The notes under the pieces were generated by a model. The model was given only the letters and a program-made list of their open reading frames with translations. It had not been told where the DNA came from and did no database searches. From Comamonadaceae bacterium (lineage in GTDB: Bacteria; Pseudomonadota; Gammaproteobacteria; Burkholderiales; Rhodocyclaceae), in NCBI GenBank assembly GCA_029255645.1, contig JANLJE010000067.1, positions 1 to 64,000 of the forward strand: a DNA stretch of 64,000 nucleotides. The letters are read 5' to 3'. The stretch's first letter is position 1. Each line of letters starts with the position of its first letter. Made by a program: the position numbers and the translations under genes. Positions 1-7,984 of this stretch are shown piece by piece.

Positions 1-800
1 ACCCGCTCGCCGGTCCACTGCCAATAGACGCGGGGAATGACGATGATCGGGAGCGCCGGATGCGGTTCCGGCCTGACTTCGGCGGTCACGTCGCCGGCGG
101 GCTCGTCCTGGTCGGTATAGCCGGAAAAATTCTCGGCAATGCGCTCGGCATTGCGGCATTCACCGGCGAAATCGAGTTCGCGGCGCAGCGACTGGGTGAA
201 CTGACGCACCACTTCCTGCGGGTGGAAACTGCGCAGATCCGGATTTTCTTTTTCGATGAGCTCCGCCAGCCTGGCGAGCCAGCGCAAGTCGGCCTCGATG
301 ACCGGCCGGATGCCGGGCCGGCGGACCTTGACCACCACCGCACTGCCGTCTTCGAGACGGGCGCGGTATACCTGGGCGATGGAGGCCGCGGCCAGCGGCT
401 CGAAATCGAAGGCGGTGAACACCGCCTCGGGCGGCGCGCCCAGGTCTTCACACAGCTGCTGATGGACGTCGGCCCAGGGCGCGGCGGGCGTGCTGTCCTG
501 CAGCTTGCCGAATTCGGTGATCCATTCCGGTTCGAACAGATCGATGCGGGTGGCCAGCATCTGGCCGAGCTTGACGAAAGTCGGCCCCAATTCTTCCATC
601 GCCCGGCGCACCCGCGCCGGCGGTTCAAGCTGCGCCAGTTCCTGCGCTTCGTTCCAGTGCAGCGCCCGCCCGGTCCGCTCCAGCAGGTTCGCCAGCCCCA
701 TCCGGCGCACCATATCGCCGAAGCCGTAGCGGATCAGGATCGAGGCGATGTCGTGCAGGCGGCCGAGGTCACGCACGGCCGTCACGGCCTGCCACAGCAT
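1..800 (-). CDS. ubiB: UbiB/ABC1-family ubiquinone biosynthesis kinase-like protein (3' part outside window)
   Basis: This is the N-terminal ~266 codons of a UbiB-family protein, needed for coenzyme Q synthesis and possibly for mobilising lipid precursors; the family has an atypical kinase fold with ATPase activity. Reading back from the ATG at 800, I see the family signature GPTFVKLGQM and the alanine-rich nucleotide-binding loop AAASIAQVYRA, followed by VVVKVRRPG with the invariant lysine. The frame is open to the window edge, so the C-terminus and its membrane helices are missing. The start overlaps the stop of the upstream gene as TGATG, which suggests translational coupling. Identification is secure; the biochemical role is known only for the family. 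Confidence 0.93.
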   Translation of the reverse strand, partial: MLWQAVTAVRDLGRLHDIASILIRYGFGDMVRRMGLANLLERTGRALHWNEAQELAQLEPPARVRRAMEELGPTFVKLGQMLATRIDLFEPEWITEFGKLQDSTPAAPWADVHQQLCEDLGAPPEAVFTAFDFEPLAAASIAQVYRARLEDGSAVVVKVRRPGIRPVIEADLRWLARLAELIEKENPDLRSFHPQEVVRQFTQSLRRELDFAGECRNAERIAENFSGYTDQDEPAGDVTAEVRPEPHPALPIIVIPRVYWQWTGER

Positions 801-1501
801 CAGTCGCCCTTGTCTTTGGTATGGCCAGGCCTGATGCGAGCGGCCACGCCAGTGAGCACGCCAGCTGCGATTTGACGCAGCAGGTCGGAAGTGGCCTGCG
901 CCAGGTGCAGTCCGGTCGCGACCTGGGTGCGGCCTGCGGCTTCGAGCTGTTGCACGATGACGGGCACAGTTTCTTTCAGTTGCCGGCCCACCGCAGAGCC
1001 ATGAATGCGGATATGCGTCACGATGTCGCTGAAAATTTCGTGTGCGACATCCTTGACGCCCGAGGCCGAGGCTTGCAGGGTTTCGAGCAACATCGCTTCC
1101 AGGCTTTCCAGGTCGGAGCGCGCGCGAGAGAGGTCTTCCCTGGAAAAGGTCTGCGCCCGGGACGCCGCTTCTTCCAGCGCCAGTCTGGAGGCTTCGGCCA
1201 GCTGCGCCAACGCCGCGTCCAGCCCGGCGACAGCCTCTTTGATCTGTGCCCGGGCGCGGTCGGTTTGTGCCGCGGAGTGCTGCAGTTCCTTTTGCACACC
1301 GGCCCGCGCGCCGTTCAGCACGGCACCCATGATCTGCCGCAGGGATTCGATATCGAACGAGTGCGTACCGATCTTGCGCAAGGTGAGCTGCCGCACAGTC
1401 TCCTGCACATCGTGCCCGCGTTCGACGGCGCTACACACCTCGGCTTCGAGCGCCGCAATGTCGTTGGCAACGTTCAGGGTGTTGTCTGTTTCGTCTTGCA
1501 T
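800..1501 (-). CDS. Helical DUF6781-like protein coupled to ubiB
   Basis: A 233-residue, alanine-rich, almost entirely helical protein. The middle (about residues 60-150) is rich in Ala/Glu/Leu/Arg and looks like coiled coil or an amphipathic bundle. The C-terminal ~50 residues are more hydrophobic (QIAAGVLTGVAARI). I chose the ATG at 1501 because GAGGA lies about 8 bases before it; the frame stays open further upstream but without such a site. It resembles the DUF6781 proteins often found before ubiB in Betaproteobacteria, of unknown function. The TGATG junction with ubiB implies co-translation, so a role in quinone or lipid metabolism is possible but inferred from position only. Phasin-like helical proteins are an alternative reading. 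Confidence 0.75.
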   Translation of the reverse strand: MQDETDNTLNVANDIAALEAEVCSAVERGHDVQETVRQLTLRKIGTHSFDIESLRQIMGAVLNGARAGVQKELQHSAAQTDRARAQIKEAVAGLDAALAQLAEASRLALEEAASRAQTFSREDLSRARSDLESLEAMLLETLQASASGVKDVAHEIFSDIVTHIRIHGSAVGRQLKETVPVIVQQLEAAGRTQVATGLHLAQATSDLLRQIAAGVLTGVAARIRPGHTKDKGD

Positions 1502-1882
1502 GATGAGGGTCCTCAAAAAAAGAGAGCATGAAGGGTACGGTGACAGGATGCTGCCATGCACTGCGGTAGTGCAACTTTTTTTCTGTTTTTCTGTAACTCC
1601 GTACAGCCGCGAGGGCAGTTTGCGGCGGTCGATGCCATGCTGGCAAGCCGGGATGGAGTTTGCCGCGCCGCCCTTTCGCGTCGCATTCTGCCAGAAGCGC
1701 GGCAACGAGGCGCCGGCAAAAAGCGGTGCCGGGAAAGAGGGCAGCAACCCGGGAACACCGCTCGAATTCGCACTCGATGCGTTCGATGCCACTTGATTCA
1801 CGGCCCTGGATTCAAGACCCTGGGTGCTGCGCGGCATGGAGCGCCTGGCGGTGCAGCGCCAGGAAGGGGCAGGTTGATCAGC
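1502..1882. other. Intergenic region with an NtrC-like palindrome
   Basis: No gene is supported in these 381 bases. A palindrome, TGCACT-N5-AGTGCA at 1557-1573, fits the NtrC half-site pattern and lies 56-72 bases before the start of the gene ending at 800. Read on the plus strand it is followed by a T-run and could instead be a weak terminator hairpin. A 7-bp inverted repeat (CCTGGCG/CGCCAGG, about 1844-1863) lies past the stop of the GDT1 gene without a U-tract. Confidence 0.4.
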
Positions 1883-2464
1883 TCAACCGGCCAGGGCCGG
1901 CAACTGCTCGCTGAACAACACATAGCCCCCCAGCACGGCGAAGATCAGGGCGGCAATGCCATGCACCAGCTTCACCGGCATTTTCGCCGCCATCCGGTCA
2001 CCAATCAGCACGGCGGGGACATTGGCGATCATCATCCCGAACGTCGTCCCCGCCACCACCGCAAAAAGACTGGCGTACCGGGCGGCCAGGGCCACGGTCG
2101 CGACCTGGGTCTTGTCGCCCATTTCAGCCAGAAAGAAGGCAATCAGGGTGGTCCAGAAAACGCCGAAGCGGGGCGAGACGCTGGACGTTTCATCGTCCAG
2201 CTTGTCGGGAACCAGCATCCAGCCGGCCATGAGGATGAAGGAAATGCCCAGCACCCAGCGCAAGGTATCAGGCCCCATCAGGTGGGTGAGCCAGCTCCCC
2301 ACGGCGCCGGCCAGGGCATGATTGGCCAGGGTGGCCACGAGGATGCCGACGATGATGGGCCAGGGCTTTTTGTAGCGCGCGGCAAGCAGGAAGGACAGTA
2401 GCTGGGTCTTGTCGCCGATTTCGGCGAGGGCCACGATACCGGTGGCGATGAGGAAGGCGTCCAT
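1883..2464 (-). CDS. GDT1/TMEM165 (UPF0016) family Mn/Ca cation exporter
   Basis: A 193-residue membrane protein with about six helices in two homologous halves. Each half carries the family signature: AEIGDKTQ near residue 13 and AEMGDKTQ near residue 109; the acidic residues bind the cation. Bacterial members (MneA and relatives) export manganese, and the yybP-ykoY Mn riboswitch just upstream supports that role here. I place the start at the ATG at 2464. The frame continues upstream for about 59 codons, but that stretch is riboswitch RNA, including the triplicated TTGGCAAGACC element, so those codons are unlikely to be translated. Inner-membrane location is expected. Confidence 0.9.
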   Translation of the reverse strand: MDAFLIATGIVALAEIGDKTQLLSFLLAARYKKPWPIIVGILVATLANHALAGAVGSWLTHLMGPDTLRWVLGISFILMAGWMLVPDKLDDETSSVSPRFGVFWTTLIAFFLAEMGDKTQVATVALAARYASLFAVVAGTTFGMMIANVPAVLIGDRMAAKMPVKLVHGIAALIFAVLGGYVLFSEQLPALAG

Positions 2465-2519
2465 GGTCTTGAGTGCTCCGGGCCGGGAAAAATACCCATG
2501 ACCACGCCACTCCCCGGCC

Positions 2520-2675
2520 CAGCAAAGGTGCGCGATCAAAGGTCTTGCCAAGAAGGTCTTGCCAAGAAGGTCTTGCCAAGTCGGAACCGCCTGCACCATG
2601 CCCCCGGCGGTGCGGCGGCAAGCCGGTTGATGCAGGCCCACGGCGCGAGGCGTGGCGGCTACTCCCCAATGAGGG
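2520..2675 (-). promoter_or_regulatory. yybP-ykoY manganese riboswitch with triplicated GGCAAGACC element
   Basis: Read on the minus strand, the leader of the GDT1 gene contains the conserved 5' piece GGGGAGTAGCC (2657-2667 region), then the CCTGCATCAAC...GTGCAGG stem typical of proteobacterial members, then the 3' core GGCAAGACCTTTGA. This is the arrangement of the yybP-ykoY Mn(II) aptamer, which commonly controls this exporter family. The 3' core is present in three tandem 14-bp copies at 2539-2580. The boundaries are approximate because the closing helix P1 is hard to place by eye. Mn-induced expression of the downstream gene is the expected outcome if the expanded aptamer still folds. Confidence 0.82.
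2539..2580 (-). repeat. 3 x 14-bp perfect tandem repeat inside the riboswitch
   Basis: The unit AAGGTCTTGCCAAG (plus strand) occurs three times without a mismatch at 2539-2552, 2553-2566 and 2567-2580. On the RNA strand each copy supplies CUUGGCAAGACCUU, the conserved 3' core of the aptamer. Confidence 0.97.
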
Positions 2676-2680
2676 GGCGG

Positions 2681-2709
2681 ATTCTACGGGATTTTGCGGC
2701 GCGGCAAAA
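2681..2709 (-). promoter_or_regulatory. Sigma-70 promoter for riboswitch and GDT1 gene
   Basis: On the minus strand TTTTGC (2709-2704) and TAGAAT (2686-2681) are separated by exactly 17 bases, just upstream of the conserved GGGGAGTAG of the riboswitch. The -10 is good (5/6); the -35 is weak. Confidence 0.6.
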
Positions 2710-2710
2710 G

Positions 2711-2754
2711 GCCCGACCCCTGCCCGACCCCTGCCCGACCCCTGCCCGACCCCT
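2711..2754. repeat. 4 x 11-bp perfect tandem repeat
   Basis: GCCCGACCCCT is repeated four times, followed by a partial fifth copy (GCCCGG). It lies between the GDT1 promoter and the stop of the Rap1a-like gene, and is not part of either. Confidence 0.95.
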
Positions 2755-2782
2755 GCCCGGGCGGCCGCCTGTTCCTTGCCGC

Positions 2783-3175
2783 CTATTCCTTGCAGCTGAA
2801 GGCCTTGCTGAAGGCCCCCGCCACTACATGGGCGGCGGGCACCGTGCTGTTGGCGGGAAACGGCGGCTGCCGGTCCAGGTAGGCCAGCACGGCCCGCACC
2901 AGGCGCACCCGCGCTTCGATCTCCCGGGGCGGGCAGAACGCATCGATGCGCACCCCCACCTTTTCGGCCAGGCGGTCGGCGATGTCGTAGCCATCAAGAA
3001 AACCATCCAGATAATTGAGACAACGGCTGCTTTTGACGGAATGGAAGATGTCCGTGCTTTTTTGCCCGGTGAGCAGGATTTCCGCGGCCAGACAATCCTC
3101 CTGCAGTTCCGGGCCGGTATAGGCATGAGCCAGCAGGGGCAGGGCACACAACAGGCCAAGCAGAAATTTGCGCAT
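2783..3175 (-). CDS. Rap1a/Tai-like secreted protein
   Basis: A 130-residue protein with a clear signal peptide (residues 1-18, ending AHA). The mature part has four cysteines in the contexts EDCLAAE, SSRCLNYLDGF, AFCPP and FSCKE. The spacing and the C-x-x-Y-x-x-G-x-x-D-G pattern resemble the Rap1a/Tai family, some members of which are periplasmic immunity proteins against T6SS amidases. No effector gene lies nearby, so an immunity role is not supported and a general periplasmic function is as likely. CGGAGA precedes the ATG. It follows the 3191-3679 gene after only 15 bases and is probably co-transcribed. Confidence 0.7.
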   Translation of the reverse strand: MRKFLLGLLCALPLLAHAYTGPELQEDCLAAEILLTGQKSTDIFHSVKSSRCLNYLDGFLDGYDIADRLAEKVGVRIDAFCPPREIEARVRLVRAVLAYLDRQPPFPANSTVPAAHVVAGAFSKAFSCKE

Positions 3176-3190
3176 GGGAATCTCCGGGAA

Positions 3191-3679
3191 TCAGTTGCCA
3201 GTAGTGAAACGGAAAGGGACGGCGAGGGTGCCGCCCGGCGCCTCGATCAGAAACGAGACCTGCCAGTTCATGGCCCCGGTCACGCAGATGGGCAGATTGC
3301 CCTGGCCGGCGAACTGGCCCGGCGCGGTCGGTTTCAGGCGGATCTGGTTGAACCCCATATCCATCTCCACGCCGGAAAAATCCACCTGCACGCCGGTCGC
3401 CGCGAGTCCGCCCAGCCGGGCCTGGATCTGCAGGGGTTTCAGGACGGGGATCGGGCGGGGGGCGATTTCAACCTGTAACACTCCCTTGCCGGGCAGACGG
3501 ACGCTGCAGGCTCCCCGGTTCAGGTCGCAGGTCGAGACCGGCAGGGTCTGGTCCCGGGGCGGCAGCCGCTGCGGCCCCAGCCACAGGCCCAGGCCCAGCA
3601 GGGATGCCAGGGCCAGGCCCAGGAGCAGGTGGGTGCGGGTGCGTTTTTCCAAGGTCGAGGCGGGCCGAAAAAGGAGCAT
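3191..3679 (-). CDS. Membrane-anchored periplasmic protein of unknown function
   Basis: A 162-residue protein with a short basic N-terminus, one hydrophobic helix (about residues 18-36) and a beta-rich periplasmic remainder. The mature part has paired cysteines ([11 protein letters not shown]) and ends [10 protein letters not shown]. The layout of an N-terminal anchor plus a small beta domain recalls FixH/YtkA-type proteins, but I do not recognise the family with confidence. It is the first gene of a probable two-gene unit with the Rap1a-like gene and diverges from rluE across 51 bases. Confidence 0.65.
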   Translation of the reverse strand: MLLFRPASTLEKRTRTHLLLGLALASLLGLGLWLGPQRLPPRDQTLPVSTCDLNRGACSVRLPGKGVLQVEIAPRPIPVLKPLQIQARLGGLAATGVQVDFSGVEMDMGFNQIRLKPTAPGQFAGQGNLPICVTGAMNWQVSFLIEAPGGTLAVPFRFTTGN

Positions 3680-3730
3680 TTTACCCCTCGCCGCCGGGGA
3701 CGCTGCGCCAGAAATGCTATCCTCGCCGCC

Positions 3731-4396
3731 ATGAATTTTGCCCGCTCACCCCGCCCGGCCCGTAAAACCCCGCCCCGTCCGGCTGCGGACGACATCGGCA
3801 CCGGACCGTCCCGGCTGATCTGCTTCAACAAGCCCTACGGGGTGTTGAGCCAGTTCACCCCGGAAGGCCGCTGGCAGGGGCTCGAGGATTTCATCCACAT
3901 CCCCGGCGTGTATGTGGCGGGCCGGCTGGATGCAGATAGCGAAGGCTTGCTGCTGCTCACCGACAACGGCAAGCTCCAGGCCCGCATTGCCGACCCCAGG
4001 TTCAAACTGGAAAAAACCTACTGGGTGCAGGTCGAAGGCGTGCCGGATGAAGCGGCCCTAAAAGCCCTGCGCCAGGGCGTGCCACTCAAGGATGGCCCCA
4101 GCCGTCCGGCCCGGGCCCGGCACCTCGATCCCCCGCCCGGACTGTGGGAACGCCAGCCGCCGGTGCGTTTTCGCCAGGCCATTCCCACCACCTGGATCGA
4201 ACTTGCCATCCGCGAAGGCCGTAACCGCCAGGTGCGGCGCATGACCGCCGCCGTGGGTTTTCCCACCCTGCGCCTGATCCGCGCCGCCATCGGCCCCTAC
4301 ACCCTCGCCGGACTGGCACCGGGGGAGTGGCGCGAGCTCAGGGGCCAGCCCCAGGACCTGCTGCCCGTTCCCCCTCATGATTCCGAGCCCTCATGA
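3731..4396 (+). CDS. rluE: 23S rRNA pseudouridine synthase, RluE type
   Basis: A 221-residue RsuA/RluE-family enzyme that isomerises a uridine in 23S rRNA (U2457 for E. coli RluE). Visible signatures are [10 protein letters not shown] near the N-terminus, the catalytic-Asp motif [19 protein letters not shown], and [11 protein letters not shown]. There is no N-terminal S4 domain, as expected for RluE rather than RluB/RluF. The upstream codons belong to the divergent promoter region, so the start is the ATG at 3731. TATCCT lies 11 bases before it, so a leader, if any, is very short. The last codons and the stop lie inside a 16-bp tandem repeat, so the final ~7 residues (HDSEPS) are repeat-derived. 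Confidence 0.92.
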   Translation: MNFARSPRPARKTPPRPAADDIGTGPSRLICFNKPYGVLSQFTPEGRWQGLEDFIHIPGVYVAGRLDADSEGLLLLTDNGKLQARIADPRFKLEKTYWVQVEGVPDEAALKALRQGVPLKDGPSRPARARHLDPPPGLWERQPPVRFRQAIPTTWIELAIREGRNRQVRRMTAAVGFPTLRLIRAAIGPYTLAGLAPGEWRELRGQPQDLLPVPPHDSEPS

Positions 4397-4422
4397 TCCC
4401 GAGCCCTCATGATTCCGAGCCC
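4375..4422. repeat. 3 x 16-bp tandem repeat containing the rluE stop codon
   Basis: TCATGATTCCGAGCCC at 4375-4390, with one mismatch at 4391-4406 and exact again at 4407-4422, followed by a diverged TTATAATCCCGG. The TGA of rluE (4394-4396) lies in the second copy. The TATAAT at 4424-4429 could be a -10 for the next gene, but no good -35 is seen. Confidence 0.95.
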
Positions 4423-4627
4423 TTATAATCCCGGAAAAAAATCCTGGAAAAAACAGTTTCACCGCCTCGGCGCCAGGGTCGCCCAGGATAATCAAGGGCA
4501 GCCAGAGCAGCCCGCCTCCCCCACCCGGGGAAGAAAGCTGCGCTTCGAGCCCGGGGTGGCAACAACTTTTTGCGACAATTTGCGTCTGTCCGCCTTTGCG
4601 ATGCGGTTTCAAAGAGAATTCCCGCCC

Positions 4628-5068
4628 ATGAAAATACTACGCCTTGCCACCTTGCTGCTCGGCCTTGCCAGCAGCGCCGCCGCCCTGGCCCAGATGCCGC
4701 GCATGGAGCTGACCGCCGGCTTCCACCGCATCGAAGCCGAGGTCGCCGCCACCCAGGCCGACCGGATGCAGGGCCTGATGCAACGCCGCAACCTGGGCCC
4801 CAACCAGGGCATGCTGTTTATCTTCCCCCAGGCCCAGCGCCACTGCATGTGGATGAAAAACACCGTGCTGCCGCTCTCCGTGGCCTTCCTGGACGAGGAG
4901 GGCAGGATCCTCAACATCCGCGACATGCAGCCCCAGACCGAGAACAACCACTGCGCCGATGCCCCGGCCCGCTTTGCCCTGGAGATGAACCAGGGCTGGT
5001 TTGCCGCCAAGGGCATCAAGCCCGGCATGGGCATCGGTGGGCTGCAGCGCGCTCCCGCCGCCCGATGA
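4628..5068 (+). CDS. DUF192 family periplasmic protein
   Basis: A 146-residue protein with a signal peptide (residues 1-21, AALAQ) and a DUF192 domain. The domain motifs are GLMQRRNL, GMLFIF and CMWMKNTVLPLSVAFLD, with a late cysteine (NNHCADAP). DUF192 proteins are small secreted beta-barrel proteins of uncertain function. The ATG at 4628 is favoured because it begins the signal peptide; an in-frame ATG at 4601 would add nine residues. The TGA overlaps the ubiC ATG (ATGA, 5065-5068), so translation of the two is probably coupled. Confidence 0.88.
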   Translation: MKILRLATLLLGLASSAAALAQMPRMELTAGFHRIEAEVAATQADRMQGLMQRRNLGPNQGMLFIFPQAQRHCMWMKNTVLPLSVAFLDEEGRILNIRDMQPQTENNHCADAPARFALEMNQGWFAAKGIKPGMGIGGLQRAPAAR

Positions 5069-5616
5069 CGGGTTTGCCGCACAGGCAATGGCGGCACAAC
5101 CTTGCGGGCCGGCCGGCCATGCGCACCTGGCTCACGGCACGGGATTCCCTCACCGCCCGGCTCAGGGCCTGTTGCCTGCATTTTGAAGTGCGCTGCCTGA
5201 GCCAGCGCCTGGAAGCCCTGGGCCCCGAGGAAGCCGCCTGCCTGCACCTCCGCCCCGGCCGCCTCGCCTGGGTACGGGAAGTGCTGCTGCTCACCGACGG
5301 CAGCCCTGCCATCTTTGCCCATACCGTCATGGCACGCCAGCCCCGCCATCCCTTCGATCTGCGCTTTTCCGCCCTGGGGGAGCGTTCCCTGGGCAGCCTG
5401 CTGTTCTCTGACCCGGGCATTGCCCGGGGCCCGCTGGAATTCCTGCGGCTTGACCGGCGCCACCCCCTGTTTCAGCGGGCCCAAACCGCGCTCGCCCCCC
5501 TGCCCGCCCGTCTCTGGGCGCGCCGTTCCCTTTTTGGTCGCCAGGCCAAGGGAGTGCTGGTCACCGAACTGTTCCTGCCCTCGATCCTGAGCCTCGATCC
5601 TGAGCCTCGATCCTGA
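5065..5616 (+). CDS. ubiC: Chorismate pyruvate-lyase
   Basis: A 183-residue UbiC that converts chorismate to 4-hydroxybenzoate and pyruvate, the first step of ubiquinone head-group synthesis. Recognisable elements are the WLTARDSLT region, WVREVLLL with the substrate arginine, the FAHTVM segment, and the C-terminal VTELFLPS with the conserved glutamate. The family usually ends a few residues after this motif. Here the extra SILSLDPEPRS tail is encoded by a 13-bp tandem repeat, and the stop falls in its third copy. The start overlaps the DUF192 stop. Confidence 0.9.
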   Translation: MTGLPHRQWRHNLAGRPAMRTWLTARDSLTARLRACCLHFEVRCLSQRLEALGPEEAACLHLRPGRLAWVREVLLLTDGSPAIFAHTVMARQPRHPFDLRFSALGERSLGSLLFSDPGIARGPLEFLRLDRRHPLFQRAQTALAPLPARLWARRSLFGRQAKGVLVTELFLPSILSLDPEPRS

Positions 5617-5645
5617 GCCTCGATCCTGAGCCTCGATCCTGAGCC
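5581..5645. repeat. 5 x 13-bp perfect tandem repeat at the ubiC 3' end
   Basis: TCGATCCTGAGCC occurs five times without mismatch (5581, 5594, 5607, 5620, 5633). Because 13 is not a multiple of 3 the frame rotates through the array; the ubiC TGA (5614-5616) is in copy 3. A change in copy number upstream of it would alter the protein tail. Confidence 0.97.
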
Positions 5646-5829
5646 TCAACCCCCGCCCTCAGACGGCTTGAGCGCAGGAATCAGGCCATCCGCTCCTCCA
5701 TGATGCCGCCCATGCCCTGGTCCCGCCGGGCAGGGGCAAGAATGGCACGCCAGGGCCAACCCCGGGAAATGACTTCGAGCCCGCTCCGCGCCTTGCCCTT
5801 TGCCGCCCCTGGGAGCACAATCCCGCGCC

Positions 5830-6993
5830 ATGCAGCAATTTGACCTGATCATCGTCGGCGGCGGTCTGGCCGGTGCCAGCCTCGCCGTCGCCTTGCGCGA
5901 AAGCCGCCTCAGAATCGCTCTGGTGGAAACCTGTGCCCCCCAGCCTCCCGAGGGCTGGGATGCGCGCATCTACGCCATCAGCCCCGCCAATGCGGAATAC
6001 CTGCAACGCATCGGCGCCTGGGAGCACCTGGACCGGGAGCGCATGGCCCCGATCCGGGCCATGGAAGTGTTTGGCGACCAAGGCGGCAGGCTCGCTTTCA
6101 GCGCCTATGAAACCGGCGTGGCCGAACTGGGCTGGATCCTGGAATCCTCGCTGATGGCCCGTGAGCTCTGGGAAAGCGTCAAGCGCCAGGCCAATGTCAC
6201 CCGTTTCTGCCCGGCCCGTCCGGCCCGCCTGGAATTTCGCCACGATGCCGCCGTGCTCACCCTGGAGGAGGGTGTCGTCCTCTCTGCCCGCCTGCTGGCC
6301 GGGGCCGACGGCCGGGATTCCTGGGTGCGCCGCCAGGCCGGCCTGGAAGCGCACATCACCCCTTATGAGGAAAAGGGGGTGGTCGCCAATTTCGCCACGG
6401 AAAAACCGCACCGGGGCATTGCCTACCAGTGGTTTCGCGCCGACGGCGTGCTTGCCTACCTGCCCCTGCCCGGCCGGCGCATGTCGATCGTCTGGTCCAC
6501 CCCGGATGCCCAGGCGGACGAGCTGTGCGCCCTCCCCCCCGCCGCCCTGGCCGAGCGGGTGGCCGCGGCCGGGGGCGAGATGCTGGGCCGCCTAGAAACC
6601 CTCACCCCTGCCGCCGCCTTTGCCCTGCGCCTCATCCGGGTGCCCCGCACGGTGGCGCCCCGGCTCGCCCTGCTCGGCGATGCGGCCCACGGCATCCACC
6701 CCCTGTCCGGCCACGGCATCAACCTCGGCTTTCAGGATGCCAAGGTGCTCGCCGGGCTGCTCGCCGGCGCCCAGCCCTGGCAGGACATCGGCGAGGAACG
6801 CTTCTTGCAGCGCTACCAGCGGGCACGCCAAGAGGAAACCCGCCTCATGCAGGGCACGACCGATGCCCTGCGCCGCCTGTTCCGGGCCAATCTCCCCGGC
6901 CTTGCCCCGCTGAGAAACCTCGGCCTGTCCCTGACCGACAGGCTCGCCCCCCTCAAAAGCCAGCTGGTGCGCTACGCCCTTGGCGCCTTTTGA
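5830..6993 (+). CDS. UbiH/UbiF/VisC-family FAD-dependent hydroxylase
   Basis: A 387-residue flavoprotein monooxygenase of the family that hydroxylates the ubiquinone ring. It has the N-terminal dinucleotide fold IIVGGGLAGASLA, an internal ADGRDSWVR, and the FAD-ribityl motif LLGDAAHGIHPLSGHGIN followed by LGFQDAKVL. Which ring carbon it acts on (C5, C6 or C8) cannot be told by eye; betaproteobacteria often use fewer enzymes than E. coli. The start at 5830 puts the FAD motif at the usual distance from the N-terminus. It lies near ubiC and ubiB but as a separate unit. Confidence 0.88.
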   Translation: MQQFDLIIVGGGLAGASLAVALRESRLRIALVETCAPQPPEGWDARIYAISPANAEYLQRIGAWEHLDRERMAPIRAMEVFGDQGGRLAFSAYETGVAELGWILESSLMARELWESVKRQANVTRFCPARPARLEFRHDAAVLTLEEGVVLSARLLAGADGRDSWVRRQAGLEAHITPYEEKGVVANFATEKPHRGIAYQWFRADGVLAYLPLPGRRMSIVWSTPDAQADELCALPPAALAERVAAAGGEMLGRLETLTPAAAFALRLIRVPRTVAPRLALLGDAAHGIHPLSGHGINLGFQDAKVLAGLLAGAQPWQDIGEERFLQRYQRARQEETRLMQGTTDALRRLFRANLPGLAPLRNLGLSLTDRLAPLKSQLVRYALGAF

Positions 6994-6997
6994 GCCT

Positions 6998-7057
6998 GAG
7001 ACATACAAGCCAGAGACATACACGCCAGAGACATACACGCCAGAGACATACACGCCA
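6998..7057. repeat. 4 x 15-bp tandem repeat between the hydroxylase gene and dsbC
   Basis: GAGACATACACGCCA is repeated four times; the first copy has one mismatch (AAG for ACG). It begins five bases after the hydroxylase stop codon and ends 38 bases before the dsbC start. Confidence 0.96.
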
Positions 7058-7095
7058 CAGGCCCGGCCTTGCCCCCATCACCCCAAGGAGCTTCA

Positions 7096-7797
7096 ATGTT
7101 CAAGCCATTACTTCCCCTGGTCCTGGCCGCCGGCCTGGCCTTACCCGCCCTGGCCCAGGAGGCCAACGTCAAGAAAGCCATCGAGGCCAAGCTCGGCGCC
7201 CCGGTCACGAGCGTCACCAAGGCCGGTTACCTGGGGCTCTATGAAGTCTATTTCGACGGCCAGATCCTCTACACGGACGAGAAGGTCAGCGCCATCCTGG
7301 CCGGCAACCTGATTGACGCCAAGACCATGACCAGCGTCACCGAAGAACGGATGAAGAAGCTGAACGCCATCAAGTTCTCCGACCTGCCCCTGAATCAGGC
7401 CATCAAGCAGGTGAAGGGCAATGGCAAGCGGGTCCTGGTCACCTTCGAGGACCCCAACTGCGGCTACTGCAAGCGTCTGGCCAAGGATCTGGCCAAGCTG
7501 GACAACATCACCCTCTACACCTTCCTCTACCCCATCCTGTCCGAGGATTCCATCAAGAAATCCCGCCAGATCTGGTGCGCCGCCGACCAGGCCAAGGCCT
7601 GGAACGACTGGATGCTCAAGGGCAAGGTCCCCGCGGGCAAGGAGGATTGCGACACCACCGCCATCATCAACAACCAGGAATTCGGCCAGAAACTGCGCAT
7701 CACCGGCACCCCCACCCTCTTTTTTGCCGACGGCGAGCGGGTCGGCGGTGCCATCCCCATGGCCCGCATCGAACAGAAGCTGAACAGCATCAAGTAG
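7096..7797 (+). CDS. dsbC: Thiol:disulfide interchange protein DsbC
   Basis: A 233-residue periplasmic disulfide isomerase. Residues 1-20 are a signal peptide (ALAQ). The N-terminal dimerisation domain (about 21-85) includes YEVYFDGQILYTD. The thioredoxin domain has the active site CGYC (C122/C125) after VTFEDPN and the cis-proline loop GTPTLFF. A second cysteine pair (IWCAAD and KEDCDT) matches the structural disulfide of DsbC. AAGGAG lies five bases before the ATG. It isomerises wrong disulfides in exported proteins and is kept reduced by DsbD, which is not in the window. Confidence 0.95.
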   Translation: MFKPLLPLVLAAGLALPALAQEANVKKAIEAKLGAPVTSVTKAGYLGLYEVYFDGQILYTDEKVSAILAGNLIDAKTMTSVTEERMKKLNAIKFSDLPLNQAIKQVKGNGKRVLVTFEDPNCGYCKRLAKDLAKLDNITLYTFLYPILSEDSIKKSRQIWCAADQAKAWNDWMLKGKVPAGKEDCDTTAIINNQEFGQKLRITGTPTLFFADGERVGGAIPMARIEQKLNSIK

Positions 7798-7984
7798 GGC
7801 GCCCGCCGCCCCGCAAGGGAAGAACCGGGTTCGGGATGAGCCCTCGTTCCGGGCATGGCGCCTGACGGCGGATACGTTCGATTCCACAGGCCGGGGCCGC
7901 CTTGCCCAGCCATGGGGGCGCCGGGCTTATCCGGCCTGCGCCTCGCGCTACGCCCCGCTTCTGCCTGGCCTCCCGTCCGGCGAT
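7798..7984. other. Gap between dsbC and the accessory helicase gene
   Basis: No gene is supported. A REP-like hairpin, GCCGG-GCTTAT-CCGGC (about 7919-7935), is flanked by further complementary GC-rich bases. Only one such copy was noticed in the window, so it cannot be called a repeat family. Confidence 0.4.

Noticed and set aside
7919-7935. REP/BIME-like hairpin with CTTATCCGGCCT
   Set aside because: It resembles enterobacterial REP, but only one copy was noticed in the window, so no repeat family can be claimed.
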